A DNA stretch of 64,000 nt from Crossaster papposus (lineage: Eukaryota; Echinodermata; Asteroidea; Velatida; Solasteridae): contig JBAIAA010000397.1 of NCBI GenBank assembly GCA_037893245.1, positions 1-64,000 on the forward strand. Reading direction: 5' to 3'. Shown here piece by piece: positions 1-11,430 of the stretch (positions are counted from its first letter, which is position 1; each line of letters starts with the position of its first letter). The notes below the pieces were generated by a model, which ran no database searches, was not told where the DNA came from, and was given only the letters and a program-made list of their open reading frames with translations. The translations under genes and the position numbers were made by a program.

Positions 1-852
1 AGTGACAGGTTTAGAGGCCCGGGGATGAAGATTTAAGTGCTCCCCTTAAAGTTAAACAATTGGTGCGCCCTCCTACATTTTCAACGCTGTTTATCGGACG
101 GTAAAAAATAAGTTAAAACGAGATGAACAATTGAAAATTCAACGGGAAAACAAAACCCTGGCTACGCTCTTGTCCTGGTTTTTAAAAACTCCTATTTTAA
201 AGATTACTTCCGTTTACGGCAAGGTCCTAAATCGTCAAAATGTAATTGTTTGTTTGGAGAGCCTCTGTATAAGAAGCGCGATCACGCGCTTTTTAGCGAC
301 CAAAACGCCCTCTATAGTAACAGCTATCTACTCGACGCGTCCGCGCCCGCCCGACTCGACGAGCGACGACCGGTTCCACGCAACTCTCACAGATGGGTGG
401 CTAACGTAAGGTTCTGGGCACGAAATGCACACTTTATCTCGCTCAGACCAAGAGCTGAGGTTTAGTTGACCGTAGCGACAGGGAGCAAAATGCAACCTCA
501 CGGTACGCTCGTTGTCATGCCAGTGGACGTTCACGACCGTTGCAACACTGCCGATAGTTTAGCGTGTGGTCCAGGAATGCGGAACTAGAGCTGCGACAGT
601 GCATGCAGTATGTGAAGGTGGGTATGACGGGCAGTGCAGTGGCAGGGGGGACACACAGATCAATTTTGGGTCGACATTGGACTTATGGTGGCTTTCATGG
701 TGTGTAGATAATGTGTTCATCATGATGTACATGCATGATGTACGTGTATAGGTAGTGACCGAGTTTCACAATGATTATTGCACGTTTTCGGTTGGGCTAT
801 CCAGCTAGCTATCTGGACATTTAACATGCATGTTGAGTTATGGTTGAATAAA
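1..852. other. Anonymous leading segment without recognised gene
   Basis: Six-frame reading shows only short open stretches with no recognisable domain. A moderately GC-rich patch around 335-400 is not enough to call a promoter. No tandem repeat or transposon terminus was recognised. Confidence 0.5.
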
Positions 853-2361
853 CCCACTAATTCAGTAATTCGGGCCTCATCACATACGGTAACTCCTCTT
901 TTTTAAATTTTGGATTTAGCTTTTTGTACTAGGGCCCCACGCCAAACAATCAAATGACGTCACAATCAAATGACGTCACGGATTTTTGGATTATAATGGA
1001 AGCTTTAAATTTCTGCGCGTTGCAGTTCGACTAAAAAAAAATGCCAACATTTCTCAAAATTGTTGAGGTAAGATTAAGCATTATTCCAAAAAGTAAGAGC
1101 TGAGAGATTAGAGAATGCACCCGGTATAATTGCGATTCCCACAATTCCTCGCACAGAATGCGCACGGAAAAGCAAAGTTGTCAACCAATTTTAGCGTGTC
1201 CCGATGTGTGAACCTGTATAGCGGCAGCACAGGGGGGTGGGGGGGGGGGGGGGGGGGGGGGGGGCGGGGGCGGGAGGGGGGGGCCCCTTCGAGGCTGTGA
1301 TTGCGAAACGCTGTGGTACCGTCCATTCTCAAAAGTAGGGGGGGGGAAACAATTTTCTCACTCGAAAAAATAAAGAGTTTTTGGCATCCAATCTTAACAT
1401 CTTGTCTTTTGTAGTTGTACAAGGTTGTTATTTACCTTAATGTTTATCATCCAATGACACAAAATTGTATTGAAAAATGAAAAAAGCAGTCGAAAAAATT
1501 AAGCGTTGACGTACCGTTGATGCGCGTGAGATTGTGCACAAATACTTAAACGACGTTAACAAATACCTCCCCTAAAAAGGGCAATAATAATCGATAAATT
1601 GTGAAAAATCGTGCTTTGACCCCACTCATTTTTTTCCATGGATACGTTAAAAAAGGATGTAGCAAGTGATATACTGAATTTTTTAAAAAAATCTGCCTGT
1701 GACCCCCCTTGCGTTTTTATCGTGTTGTTTTCGAACGAAAATGGCAGAAAATGACATCGCCCCAAACAAAATCCGTGTAGATCGTGCCTGCGTACCTGGC
1801 TTTGCGGACGTTGTATGAATCACTAAATGCGGAGAGCGATACACGGAGAAATCTGTACGTGTTTCAATGGTGCGCTTCGCGGTAGCGATCTATACGTATT
1901 TACTGTGTGAGATGTGTGGCTCACGAGCGTGGAAGAACGAATGAGATACATTTCAACATTGGGTGGCGCACTTTCTTAGGCCCACCCCCCCCCGCCCCCC
2001 CCCCCCCCCCCCCCCCCCCCCCTGGCGCAGCATATACCGGGCCACACTAGTGGGACTAGACAATACTTAACAAAATAACTAACAATCAATTCTTGACCTG
2101 CAAATCCAAGAAATTTGACGACGGTATTCGAGCGAGTACTGCACTCTTGTTGTTCGCCATGATGGTGCATTGACCTTGAGTACCCCCGAAGCTTTGGAAG
2201 TTTATCTTAGACACACATGGAAGGCTATTTAGTAGTTTGTTAAGTATTGTTGCATGTAATAGACTTTGCATATTGTTTGTTTGGCGTGGGGCCCTAGTAC
2301 GACAAACTAAATCCAAAATTCAAAAAAGAGGAGTTCAACTTCTAGGGCCCCAGTTAGTGGG
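853..2361. mobile_element. Non-autonomous long-TIR / foldback DNA element
   Basis: Inverted repeats bound the segment: 853-949 on the left pairs with 2277-2361 on the right. Both share CCCACTAA at the outer edge, CTCCTCTTTTTT and an inner block AGGGCCCCACGCCAAACAA in inverse orientation. A second inverted patch lies next to the homopolymers: a GTCCC..GTGTG..GTATA..CAGGGGG pattern occurs upstream of the G tract at 1232-1283 and, in reverse complement, beside the C tract at 1981-2022. No transposase frame is visible inside. The open frame at 2237-2599 runs through the right TIR and is probably chance. Target duplication was not resolved and the family is unknown. Confidence 0.55.
955..978. promoter_or_regulatory. 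Tandem pair of CRE/ATF-like palindromes
   Basis: Two perfect TGACGTCA palindromes lie 16 bp apart (955-962 and 971-978) in a duplicated CAATCAAATGACGTCA unit. They sit just inside the left TIR of the surrounding element. TGACGTCA is the classical CREB/ATF site. A regulatory role here is only inference. Confidence 0.3.
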
Positions 2362-2918
2362 TCTACATGTTGAATTGAAATTAGTCGGAGTAACTAGGTC
2401 GGTATTACTTGTTGCTTTTTTAACAACTGGACATGATCTGGCTATAGAAATGTCCGAGGGACTCCACATTGTCTTCAGTATTAAATCAAAATGCACTTTG
2501 CCAAATATCTTAACTGTGACTCAAACCTATGCCGCCCTGCAGACTTCAGAGAGATTTCAATGCACCGTCTTTACCCACTCAGCCATAGACGAAAAATGAT
2601 TGAACCCTGTAGGCTGTATGTTGTTTACTCATTTCTGCATCGCGTGAACATACAAAATGGCTGTCCGCACGATGTTGATGTCTTAACCATAGTTGAACCA
2701 TAAATGAATTATTTCAAGTCTTACACACTTAATGCTTGTAGTCTCTTCAAGGAACAAGGCAATGTGCGATTTATTTTTAATGTATATTTGCGATCAAGCA
2801 AGGAACACATTCTGAACAAGGCTTGAACCAGTGATTGCAATTTCAGTGCTCTACAAACTGTATCAAGCCCTATGTTGGTGGTTGGTTGCCCAAATTAGCC
2901 ACATCTTTGGATGTAAAG
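2362..2918. other. Anonymous spacer
   Basis: Between the long-TIR element and the first satellite block I see no domain-bearing frame, terminal repeat or tandem repeat. The open frame at 2491-2703 has no recognisable features. Confidence 0.4.
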
Positions 2919-4084
2919 TTCCTCTTCATTCTTATTTAAACATTGGACAGATTTGTAAAATTTATATATTTCCACTTTGAAGAGAATCGTTAACTTACCC
3001 GTTAACTTGTTGATTCTTTACACCCCCCCCCCCCCCCCCCCCCCTCTCCCCCTCCCTCTCCCACCCCCTGCAAAATGCTGAACATTATTATAATTATGTA
3101 AAGAAATAATTATCGTCAGTATTTCATTTCTTGCAATGTTGTTGGGTCCCCTACTCCTCTTAGGATCCATATTTTGTGTAACTATATAGACTTGGTTTTA
3201 ATTTGATGTTTGTTGGCGTTTGTTTCTGCCATGACTTTGAACATGGGTTAGGGGATTAGCAAAAACATCCAAGAAAATCCGTCAGGCATGGTCATCTTTG
3301 CGCGTGTTTTCGATTCGGATTAAACTGCAACAATTAATTAACAAGCTTAAAACAATTTTACAAGCATCATTGCTGCAGCTAATCATCACCAACGACAACA
3401 CAATTTAATATTACATAGGCCTATCTGAACCATATCCAAACTTACAGATATTCGAGATTGCCGAGTTCACGGAATATACCGGCTGGAATCGTCTGAAGGG
3501 GAAGATTGATCATTCGACTGTCGAATCAAACAAAGAACAGCAAAGTTGAAATATTCTGCAAAATATGTATATAACAATAGAAAAGAATGGCACCACTACA
3601 GTAATTTAACAAGTTTCAACCCGTGCTATATTTTTGTTGTTCTTTGTGATTCTCCAAGTAACTTTTCAATAATTTATTTGAGCGAAAAGTTATCCTATTT
3701 GGATGTCTTCATCCCATTTTTTATTTGCTAGTAAATATGCTCCCCTCCCCCTGCGAAAGCCGAAAATTTAATAAATGTGACAAAGTAAACAAATAAACAA
3801 TCGTTGGTGGATATGGTTGTTCGATGTCTTTTTCAAAATGGAGTAACTTTTGACATTTAAATACCAGTTCAGGACGATCAAACAAATAGTTTTCGTGGTT
3901 AAACTTAAGGAACGCATCTTGTATGATCCATTTCAGATCTCCTAAAAAATGCAATACAAAGTTCTTTCTGGAATATACGTATACTGTATTGTTGTATAGT
4001 GAACCTAAAGTCCAACTACAGTCCCTAACGTACGAAGGGTCTAGCCCCCTAAAATATTGGCTCTAGTACCGCGCCTGCCCTTAA
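2919..4084. repeat. Satellite block I (~950-bp family), interrupted
   Basis: This is the first copy of the satellite found again at 7.5-8.5, 10.2-14.2, 19.4-21.7 and 26.9-32.8 kb. The shared anchor AACAGCAAAGTTGAAATATT lies near 3537. About 220 bp around 2975-3196, including an oligo-C tract (3023-3046), does not match other units and looks like an internal insertion. The block ends with a conserved sequence, CCGCGCCTGCCCTTAAT, at about 4067-4084. No coding content. Confidence 0.75.
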
Positions 4085-4400
4085 TTCATTTCTGTATTTT
4101 GTATAAGATTGAAAATATACTCTATTTGTTGATTTCCACTGTACATTTGTTACAAATTGAAGATGGCGAACGCTGCCGGAATTTAGGCGCGAACCGCGGT
4201 TAGGGTTTAGTTGACTTATCCTTTGTTGTATCCAATGTTTTGAGTAATTTTTCTTAGCATTTTAGTACAATCGTTCTTTTGTATTTATTGATTCTGTTTT
4301 CGGTCGAAGACCAAGTAAAACCGTCTTCGATTCCTCAACAGAAATAAACCAGCAAAAACTGAGACTCTGCCTGTAGCCCGCATCATCTACGAGGGTCACA
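4085..4400 (+). mobile_element. 3' part of an LTR-like insertion (copy A)
   Basis: Nearly identical to the last ~310 bp of the 757-bp insertion at 15511-16267. It ends in GGGTCACA at 4400 and is followed directly by LINE reverse-transcriptase sequence. Its 5' part is missing, since satellite sequence abuts it at 4084/4085. This shows that the tandem duplication broke inside the element. Confidence 0.5.
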
Positions 4401-5790
4401 AAGACAACAGGTCCGGATTCCATTCTAGCCCGTTTTTTTAAAGACATGGCAGAGGAAATATCTCCTATCTTGTCATTCATTATTCAACAGTAGTGGAGAA
4501 TTGCAAACATAATTCCCATCATTCCATAAAGGTGATCGCATGAAGCCGCCGTATCACTCACATCAATATCATGTAAAATACTTGAGCATATTATTTTTTT
4601 ATTATGAAACTCACAACATTTTAATTGAAAGTCAACATGGCTTTCGCCCTGGTCGCTCCTGTGAATCACAGCTTATTATTACAATTCATGATCTGGATGA
4701 CAGAAATCAAACAGATTCCATCATTCTTGACTTCTCCAAGGCTTTTTATAGAGTACCCCACCAAAGACTCATCCTAAACTATTTCATTACGGAGTTCGTG
4801 GCTCTCTTCTGAATTGGTTCAACAACTTCCTCACCCAAAAAATCCAACGAGTTGTGGTAGATGGCGAAGCTTCGGAGTAGTCAGATGTTCTTTCTGGAGT
4901 TCCCCATGGCATGGTGTTAGTGCCATTGTTATTTCTCACATTCATCAATGATGTATCAAACTGCACCACATCGTCCATACGGCTATTCGCCGATGATGGT
5001 TTTATGTACCGTTCTCAATTTGGATGACTGCAGAGCTTTTTTAAAATATCTTGAGTCACTGCATTCTTGGTCAGCCAAATGGCGAATGAAGTTTAACATC
5101 GACAAATGCCATGTGATGCAAGTTTCCCATCGTAAAAACCACATCGGCTTGGAGTACCACTTGGGTAATGATGTACTGGCATCAGTTGATGAACATCCAT
5201 CTCTTTCAACTCCAAGCTTTCCTTGATGACACATAATCAAACATCACTTTGAAAGCCAACCGGATGCTAGGGTTAATTAAGAGGAATCTAAGGCACTGTT
5301 ACCCACGGCTGAAAAAACAAGCTTACATCTCTCTGGTCAGGCCACATTTAGAATATTGCTCCTCAGTTTAGAATCCTCGTTATCGAACCTCCACCAACCA
5401 AGTAGAAGCCATCCAAAGGAGAGCAGCTAGATTTGTGCAGAACATCTATCAGCGCACTGAAAGTGTTACTGCAATGATACAAAACCTGCAGGGGCCTTCA
5501 CTTCAAGCTAGAAGGGAAGCAGCCATCAACATAGGATGTACACAATTTCCCACGACCTCATTGCCATCAACAAGGATCATGTACTTGACCCCAATGACAG
5601 ATACCAGGCTAATAAAGTACCATCAGTCTAGATACCAGCTTCTCACAACCCATTCCTCCAATGACATCAATGACAAGTTCTTCTTCTGTCCGAATATGAA
5701 ATGCTCTTTATGTATTATGTCATCTCAGCTCCATCAGTGGGGGTCTTCGGGCACTTGTCTCTTCCCCCTATACTTCTAGCTCCAAGATTG
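4401..5790 (+). pseudogene. LINE reverse transcriptase, copy A (CR1/L2-like), broken
   Basis: Translation in several frames gives a non-LTR reverse transcriptase. A TGPDS-type start region lies after 4401, followed by a palm block with HGFRPGRSCESQLI and ILDFSKAF (4640-4750), GVPQG-like sequence near 4895, the catalytic FADD at 4986-4997, and the thumb/C-terminal region to ~5760. The frame is interrupted by stops and frameshifts at about 4490, 4810, 5226 and later. It is the RT half of an element whose upstream linker survives only in copies B and C. It continues into a LINE 3' UTR shared by all three copies. Placement in the CR1/L2/Jockey group is by motif recognition only. Confidence 0.85.
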
Positions 5791-7529
5791 GAGTATTTTT
5801 TTTAACTTGCACCTGTACACGTAGGACTATATCCGGTATTTCCCCAGCTTCATGTACACCTTAAGCTGCACCTCGGCGTTAATATCCAGAAGTTGACTTT
5901 GCCGAGTATCACCTTATACCTAGTTGTGTCCTCGTTGGTCAATAAATGAGGTGGACCTGCAGGCCTTAAATTTGGTGATAGGGCAAGGCCACTTTGGCCT
6001 TGAATGATGCAACATTTTGGAGGGCACTAAGGCCAGTTTGGGTAGGGCACCAAGGCCAAACCTTAATAATCCTTAATCATCTGACCCCTATTTTTTGTTC
6101 TGGGTAACTTACAAACAAGACAGAGAGCCCCACGCCCCTTCTCTCCCCCCAAACAAATTAAACAATATAATAATAAAATAAAACAGTTATTAAAACATCA
6201 ATTTGTATCCACCTTTTAAAAATGTAAAGTCGGCCTAAATTGTAAATTTAATATTGTTTAATTTAATCTTAGTTTGTGGAGACGATAATTAGTATTAGTA
6301 CTTCATTGTGTGCCTTAAAAAGACTTTGAGATCGAGAATATTATTAGATCACTTCCATGTTCATTCACGCCTAGCAAGACTTTCAGATGCAGGAGCACAT
6401 AACTTAACAGTCTTTAAAATGTGTCAAACCTTGAACATCGCCGAGTCAGCAGTTATTCCGTCAGTGCATCGAAGTTGTGTGTACTTTTTTAGCATTCTAA
6501 AGTAACATCGGAATCAGTTAAAATATCTGAGTGCATCATAACTACACAATTTCAATGTCGTTTTTGCATTCAAGCACTATTCAACCACCTTTTTGTCATT
6601 AAATTGAGACAAATTTTGCATATTGCTGACTTATTCTTGTAGTATGTAAAAATGGTTTATGAAAGGTTATGCTACTGTGAGGTCAAACAGGAAGCAATAC
6701 GTGCATTTGAGTGCATTTACTGCATTATATTACAACATTCCCTATGCATCCTGAGCCACGCTGCGCTTTTACGAGCTTTCTACAATTTACGCTCAAACCC
6801 CATGCGGTCATTCGGCAAGATCCGTGGTTATTAGCGCAAAGATTCATCCGCCCAATCAGAGCCTCCGTTACAAACAGACCAAGGCCGTTTTCCAAGCCCC
6901 TGACTTTGGATTCGTCTCCAGCTACAGCCTATTGCTAAAGTGTATAAATGAAGCTTGAGACTGAGATGAAGCTGAGGTTCGGAAAACAGCCCAACTGTGA
7001 TGCGGAATAACTTCGAGCCCAACGCGCAATTCTATTGGTCCATTCGCTTGGACATCTGAGGTGTTCACACAAATGTTCATCCTCCCACATACAAATTAAA
7101 ATTAATCCGAAAAATTGTAGAAATTAACGTACAGAACGTGAAATAAACCTATACAGTATACAGAATAAGAAACATGAAAGACTGAAAAGCTACGTAAACG
7201 CCAATAAAATTAAGTATAGTGGTAGAAATTGTAATTTTTCCAGGGGTGGACGTTCATATATATCATGTATTGGCCAACTCGTTTAATAATTGCTGCGAAT
7301 GTCCGCAGGGTTTGAGGGCGACAATTCAAGAGCCCGTTAAACGCTGCGTGGCTCAGGATGTCCCTGTGTCGCTTATGCGTTTTTAGACGCCATTTATAAA
7401 AATGGCCGCCAATGCTGACACATGCCTTTTTCCAGGTGGGTCCAATCCTGAAAACATTGTTTCGGCTATGGTCTAGAAGTGTGCCAACTTTCATGCTTGT
7501 ACCCAAAACCCACAATTGTTACACGTTAT
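5791..7529. repeat. LINE 3' UTR and unique flank, macro-duplication copy A
   Basis: This is collinear with 17701-19399 and 25191-26919. The first ~300 bp has short iterations of AAGGCC/GGCCTT (5985-6060) at the LINE tail. The rest has no supported gene. A promoter-like pair, CCAATCAG at 6852-6859 and TATAAA at 6943-6948, is kept in all three copies (18753/18844 and 26244/26336), but no convincing open frame follows. Minus-strand frame 7210-7515 is conserved in copy B simply because the DNA is almost identical. Confidence 0.7.
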
Positions 7530-8518
7530 CTGCTGGACTATTGTTTCTGCCGTGACTCTGAAAACCTATTAGGGGATTAGAACAAACATCCTAGAAAATC
7601 CGTCAAACATGGTCATCTTTGCGCGTGATTCGGATAAAACTGCAAAACTCTATTAACAAGCTTAGAATCAATTTACAAGCATCGTTACTGCAGGTATTCA
7701 TCAACAACGACAACAACATTTAATATTGAATAGGCCTATCTGAACCATATCCAAAGATTAGCGAGTCAGCTAAATGTTTCAGCAGAAATCGTCTGAAGGG
7801 CAAGATTTTTCATGTCACTGTCAAATCAAACAAAGAATAGCAAAGTTGAAATATTCTGAAAAATATGTATATAACACTAGAAAAGAATGGCACCACTAAT
7901 AGTCCTTGCCCAAATTTAAGTTTCACACACGTGCTTTTGAACAATTCAATATATTGTTTGTCTCTGAGTAATTTTTTTCTATTTGGATGTCGTCATCCCA
8001 TGTTTTCGTTTGCAAGCAAAAAGGCCCCACCCCACCCACGCGAAAGCCGAAAGTAATTATATGTGACAAAATAAACAATCGTTGGTGGATTTGGTTGTTC
8101 GATGTCTCTTGAAAGGTGTACATTTTGATATAGTATAGCATGCATAAGATTGAGTTGCATTCTTCTGGTGACATCAGAAACAATATCAAACTTAAAGCTC
8201 TTTAAGATCAGGGAGTCCTTCTACATGTAGTGGCCCAGCGGGGAATGACACGAGAGAAAGGTTGTCCATTGTACTGTCGAGTCAAAAGGAGAATACAAAC
8301 TGAAATACACTCTAAAATAATTAAACTTAGGTGTTAAAAGTGCTGTTGACAACACAATTGAATAATGAATAGGCCTATCTGAACCATATCCTATTCGAGA
8401 TTGGCGAGTCCACGGAATATACCGGCGGGAATCGTCTGAAGGGGAAAATTGCTAATTTCACTGTCGAATCAAACGAAGAACAGCAAAGTTGAAATATTCT
8501 GCAGAATATTTATATCAC
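7530..8518. repeat. Satellite block II, left part
   Basis: About one and a half satellite units, with the anchor AACAGCAAAGTTGAAATATT near 8478 and a variant of it near 7840. A deletion makes the second unit ~640 bp. The block stops at 8518, where a Penelope-like element interrupts a unit. Confidence 0.75.
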
Positions 8519-8540
8519 AATATCAAATAAGTTAAGAGGG

Positions 8541-8577
8541 CCTAATATTTTGATCTTAACAAGATCTTCTTCAGAGA
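8541..8577 (-). ncRNA. Hammerhead-ribozyme-like motif at PLE 3' end (degenerate)
   Basis: On the minus strand the core reads CTGAAGA, then a 6-bp hairpin GATCTT-GTT-AAGATC, then AAAA. This mirrors the hammerhead layout CUGANGA - stem II - GAAA, with the G12 position changed to A. Hammerhead motifs are established features of Penelope-like elements. The second PLE fragment (56468-56505) has GAAA intact but CTAA in place of CTGA. No stem I/III partner was established. Confidence 0.45.
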
Positions 8578-8957
8578 CTAAATACCTGTGTACAAGAAAC
8601 AAACATATATAGGGCAAAATACAGCATGATGCACATCATTGACGCTGAAAAAAACAAAAAGAAAAAAGCACAGAGTTCAATGGAACAAACAACAAAAGGA
8701 GGATTAGGCTGAGGGATTAAAGGGTGAGGTAAGTGTGGGTAGGATCAAAGGCGGGGTAGGAACAAAAACAGAGGGGGTAAAGCCACAAGGAAAGGGGTCC
8801 AGGGTGGAGATCAAAGGGAAGAACTAACAAAGAAGTATGAATAGGAGTAACGAGGAGGTGGGGGTTGAGGAAAACCAGAGGAGTAAGAACAAACAAAAAC
8901 AACATTCTGGCAAGAAATGAATCTGAAACAGATGACAAATGGAGAAAAAAATAGAAG

Positions 8958-10210
8958 TTAATCATTTCCTAGTTGGATGTTAAGCCCATGTGGTTGAATA
9001 GTCCGAAGACGATTCATCCACACTTTCTCCCGGCTGAGGCGGACTGAGTCTTTCCGATGGCCAAGTGATTCTATGCCCTGAAGAATCATATCAGAAATGC
9101 AATGGTTAGGCTGGTTAAAGTGATGTCCTACAGGGGTATCCAGTTTCTTGGTGTTGACAGTCGATCGATGACCGTAGAAACGCTTTTTTAGGGCATTTTT
9201 GGTCTCTCCGACATACTGAACTCCACAAAACCTGCAAGAGATGAGATATATGACATTAGATGTACTGCAAGTGATGTTACCAATAATTCTATGAGTAGTA
9301 CCAGAAGAGTGGCCAGAAAAGGAGTCAGACTCCTGAATGTGGATCTGGCAGACCTCACATCTAGAGCTGCACTTGAAAGTTCCGTGCTGGATGGGGGGAG
9401 ATGCATCCAAGCTGGGAACTTCGGCTCGAACAATGAGGTCTCGTAGATTTTGAGGGCGTCTATAGGCCAATACAGGGCTGTCGGGGATGGCCCGGACAAG
9501 GCGATCTGAAGTGTGGAGAATGTGATGGCTGTCGTTAGTGATTTTGCGAAGGGAAGGGAGACTGGGGTGAAAGGTAGTCACCAGGGGGATCATGGGTTTG
9601 GCATTAGTCTGGGAGGCCTTTACCTTTAGAGCCAAATTTCTAGGTACGGCTTTGGCTCTGGCAATGGCAAGTTGAACTTAGCGGGAACTGTGACCCCTGG
9701 CAACCAAGTTGTTCTTCAGTATCTGTGAGTGGCGGGAGAAATCATAGTCGTTAGAACAAATCCTTTTGAGTCTGAGGGCCTGACTAAATGCCATGCCAGT
9801 CTTGCAATGCCTAGGGTGACAGCTGGAGGAGTGGAGATACTGGTGTGTGTCTGTGGGTTTAGAATACAGATCAGTGGTTATTAAGTTGTCCTCCTTGCGG
9901 ATGGTGACATCCAGGAAGTGGGCCTGATGATGTGAGTACTCTGATGTGAACTTGATGGTCCTGTGGAAGGAATTCATGTGATTAGTGAAAGTCAGCAGAC
10001 TGTCCTCATCACTGGTCCATATGAAAAATACATCATCAATGTATCTCCACCAGATCCAGGGACGGCACGGTGCTAAGGCAAGCATGCGTTCCTCGAGGTC
10101 ACCCAAAAAGAGGCATGCAAAGGAGGGTGCCATATGAGTACCCATTGCAGTGCCATGTACCTGTAGATAGTGCTTATCTAGGAAGGAAAGATTATTCTTC
10201 GTTAGTACTT
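8958..10210 (-). pseudogene. Penelope RT-GIY-YIG endonuclease ORF with one nonsense codon
   Basis: The upstream part (about 10210 to 9678) encodes the RT catalytic region, with HYLQVHGTAMGT and a WWRYIDD box (YIDD at 10032-10043). A TAA at about 9678-9680 stops the frame, but coding resumes in the same frame through to the terminal stop at 8958. The downstream part contains a cysteine cluster (CSSRCEVC) and a GIY-YIG nuclease core, read as VIYLI..GVQYVGETKN followed by the conserved R and H (RFYGHRS). In the family, RT and GIY-YIG form a single polyprotein, so the stop is an inactivating mutation. A related C-terminal fragment lies at 55975-56520. Domain assignment is strong and the clade within PLEs is not determined. 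Confidence 0.88.
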
Positions 10211-11045
10211 GAACAAGTTTCACACCCGTGCTATTTTTTTTTGTTATTTGTGGTTCTCCAAGTAACTTTTCAATAATTTATTTGAGCGAAAGATTATCCT
10301 ATTTGGATGTCTTCATCCCGTTTTTGATTTGCAAGTAAAAATGCTCCCCTCCCCCTACGAAAGCCTACAATGTAATATATGTGACAAAGTAAACAAATAA
10401 ACAATCGTTGGTGGATATGGTTGTTCGATGTCTCTTTCAAAATTGAGTAACTTTTGATATTGCTAGAAGAATACTAGTTCAGGACGATCAAACAAATAGT
10501 TTTCGTGGTTAAACTTAAGGAACGCATCTTGTATGATCCATTACAGATCTCCTAAAAAAATGCAATACAAAGTTCTTTCAGGAAAATACATATACTGGAT
10601 CTGCGAAAGTTAGAAGTTGACGTCACGTGCGAAGGGTCTAGCCCCCTAAAATATTGGCTCTAGAACCGCGCCTGCCCTTAATTGGTTATTTCTTTGCAAC
10701 TACATAATTATTTCAGTATTTCATTGTTTGCAGTGTGACTGGTTTCCAATCACTCAGGATACATAACATCGTATTATGCTTCGCAGAAGGGCATAATGTG
10801 CGTACACGCGAACGCGTAATCACCAAAATGTTCCCCATTAGGGCATAATTTGTCAGGTTAAACTGCCTCTAAACAATTTAAACATTTCCGTTGCTCCAAA
10901 AAATTGTGATTCAGACGTGTGTCAGATTAAAAAAATCGTCCGATTTATGATATGTGTGGTAGTATACCCAGAAAAATATGGGACCTAGGGACTCCCCCCT
11001 TAGTCCCCCATACATATACACTCTCTATACTATTGTTACCTAACG

Positions 11046-11076
<31 letters not shown>

Positions 11077-11430
11077 CCCCCACTCCCCCACCCCCTTAAA
11101 AACCTAACCATAATTCTTGAAAAACCACAACATTTCTTAAGCACAATGACACCACAAAATGAAGGGGGGCTCTCTCCGTCCCATGTCTTGCTTCATAAGG
11201 GTGGGAGAGCGTTGGATTCGTAATGCGTGGGGGAACGTTATAGCCTTTCAATGCAATTTTTCTTGAATCATGATATTTTCGCTTCAGAACGCCCATGCCC
11301 TTCTGCCGGAGACCCGACGACATAGGCCCCGGAATCCAGTCTACTCACAGAGAGGATATTTTAGCAACAAACACAAACGACCATCACTAAACACTCACAG
11401 GCCATCGAGACGATAAAATCTGCTGAATAC
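10211..11430. repeat. Satellite beta unit plus gamma/delta extension
   Basis: The remainder of the PLE-split unit runs to CGCGCCTGCCCTTAATTGG at about 10685. A conserved ~270-bp gamma segment follows (GGGCATAATGTGCG... region), then a delta segment starting GTATACCCAG near 10967. Delta contains an oligo-C tract at 11045-11078. The same beta-gamma-delta order recurs at ~12.8-13.9, 20.8-21.7 and 31.1-32.8 kb. A 75-aa minus-strand frame at 11096-11323 is conserved at 13528-13755 only as part of the repeat. Confidence 0.7.

Larger units (their letters stand above)
8519..10210 (-). mobile_element. Penelope-like element, 5'-truncated
   Basis: A minus-strand retroelement inserted in a satellite unit. 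Compared with the uninterrupted unit near 12790-12835, about 20 bp of target (TAAAAGAATGGCACCACTAA) is missing. The 5' junction shows microhomology with the satellite at 10203-10223. From 5' to 3' (right to left) it has the RT palm, a GIY-YIG endonuclease, then ~440 bp of 3' UTR ending in a hammerhead-like motif. Roughly the 5' half of a full element (N-terminal RT) is absent, as expected for target-primed 5' truncation. Confidence 0.85.

Noticed and set aside
2237-2599. 120-codon frame at 2237
   Set aside because: It crosses the inverted terminal repeat of the 853-2361 element and has no domain or codon signal I can support.
6640-6960. Functional promoter (CCAATCAG and TATAAA) for a host gene
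   Set aside because: Spacing is plausible and the motifs are kept in three copies, but no open frame, splice site or homology follows.
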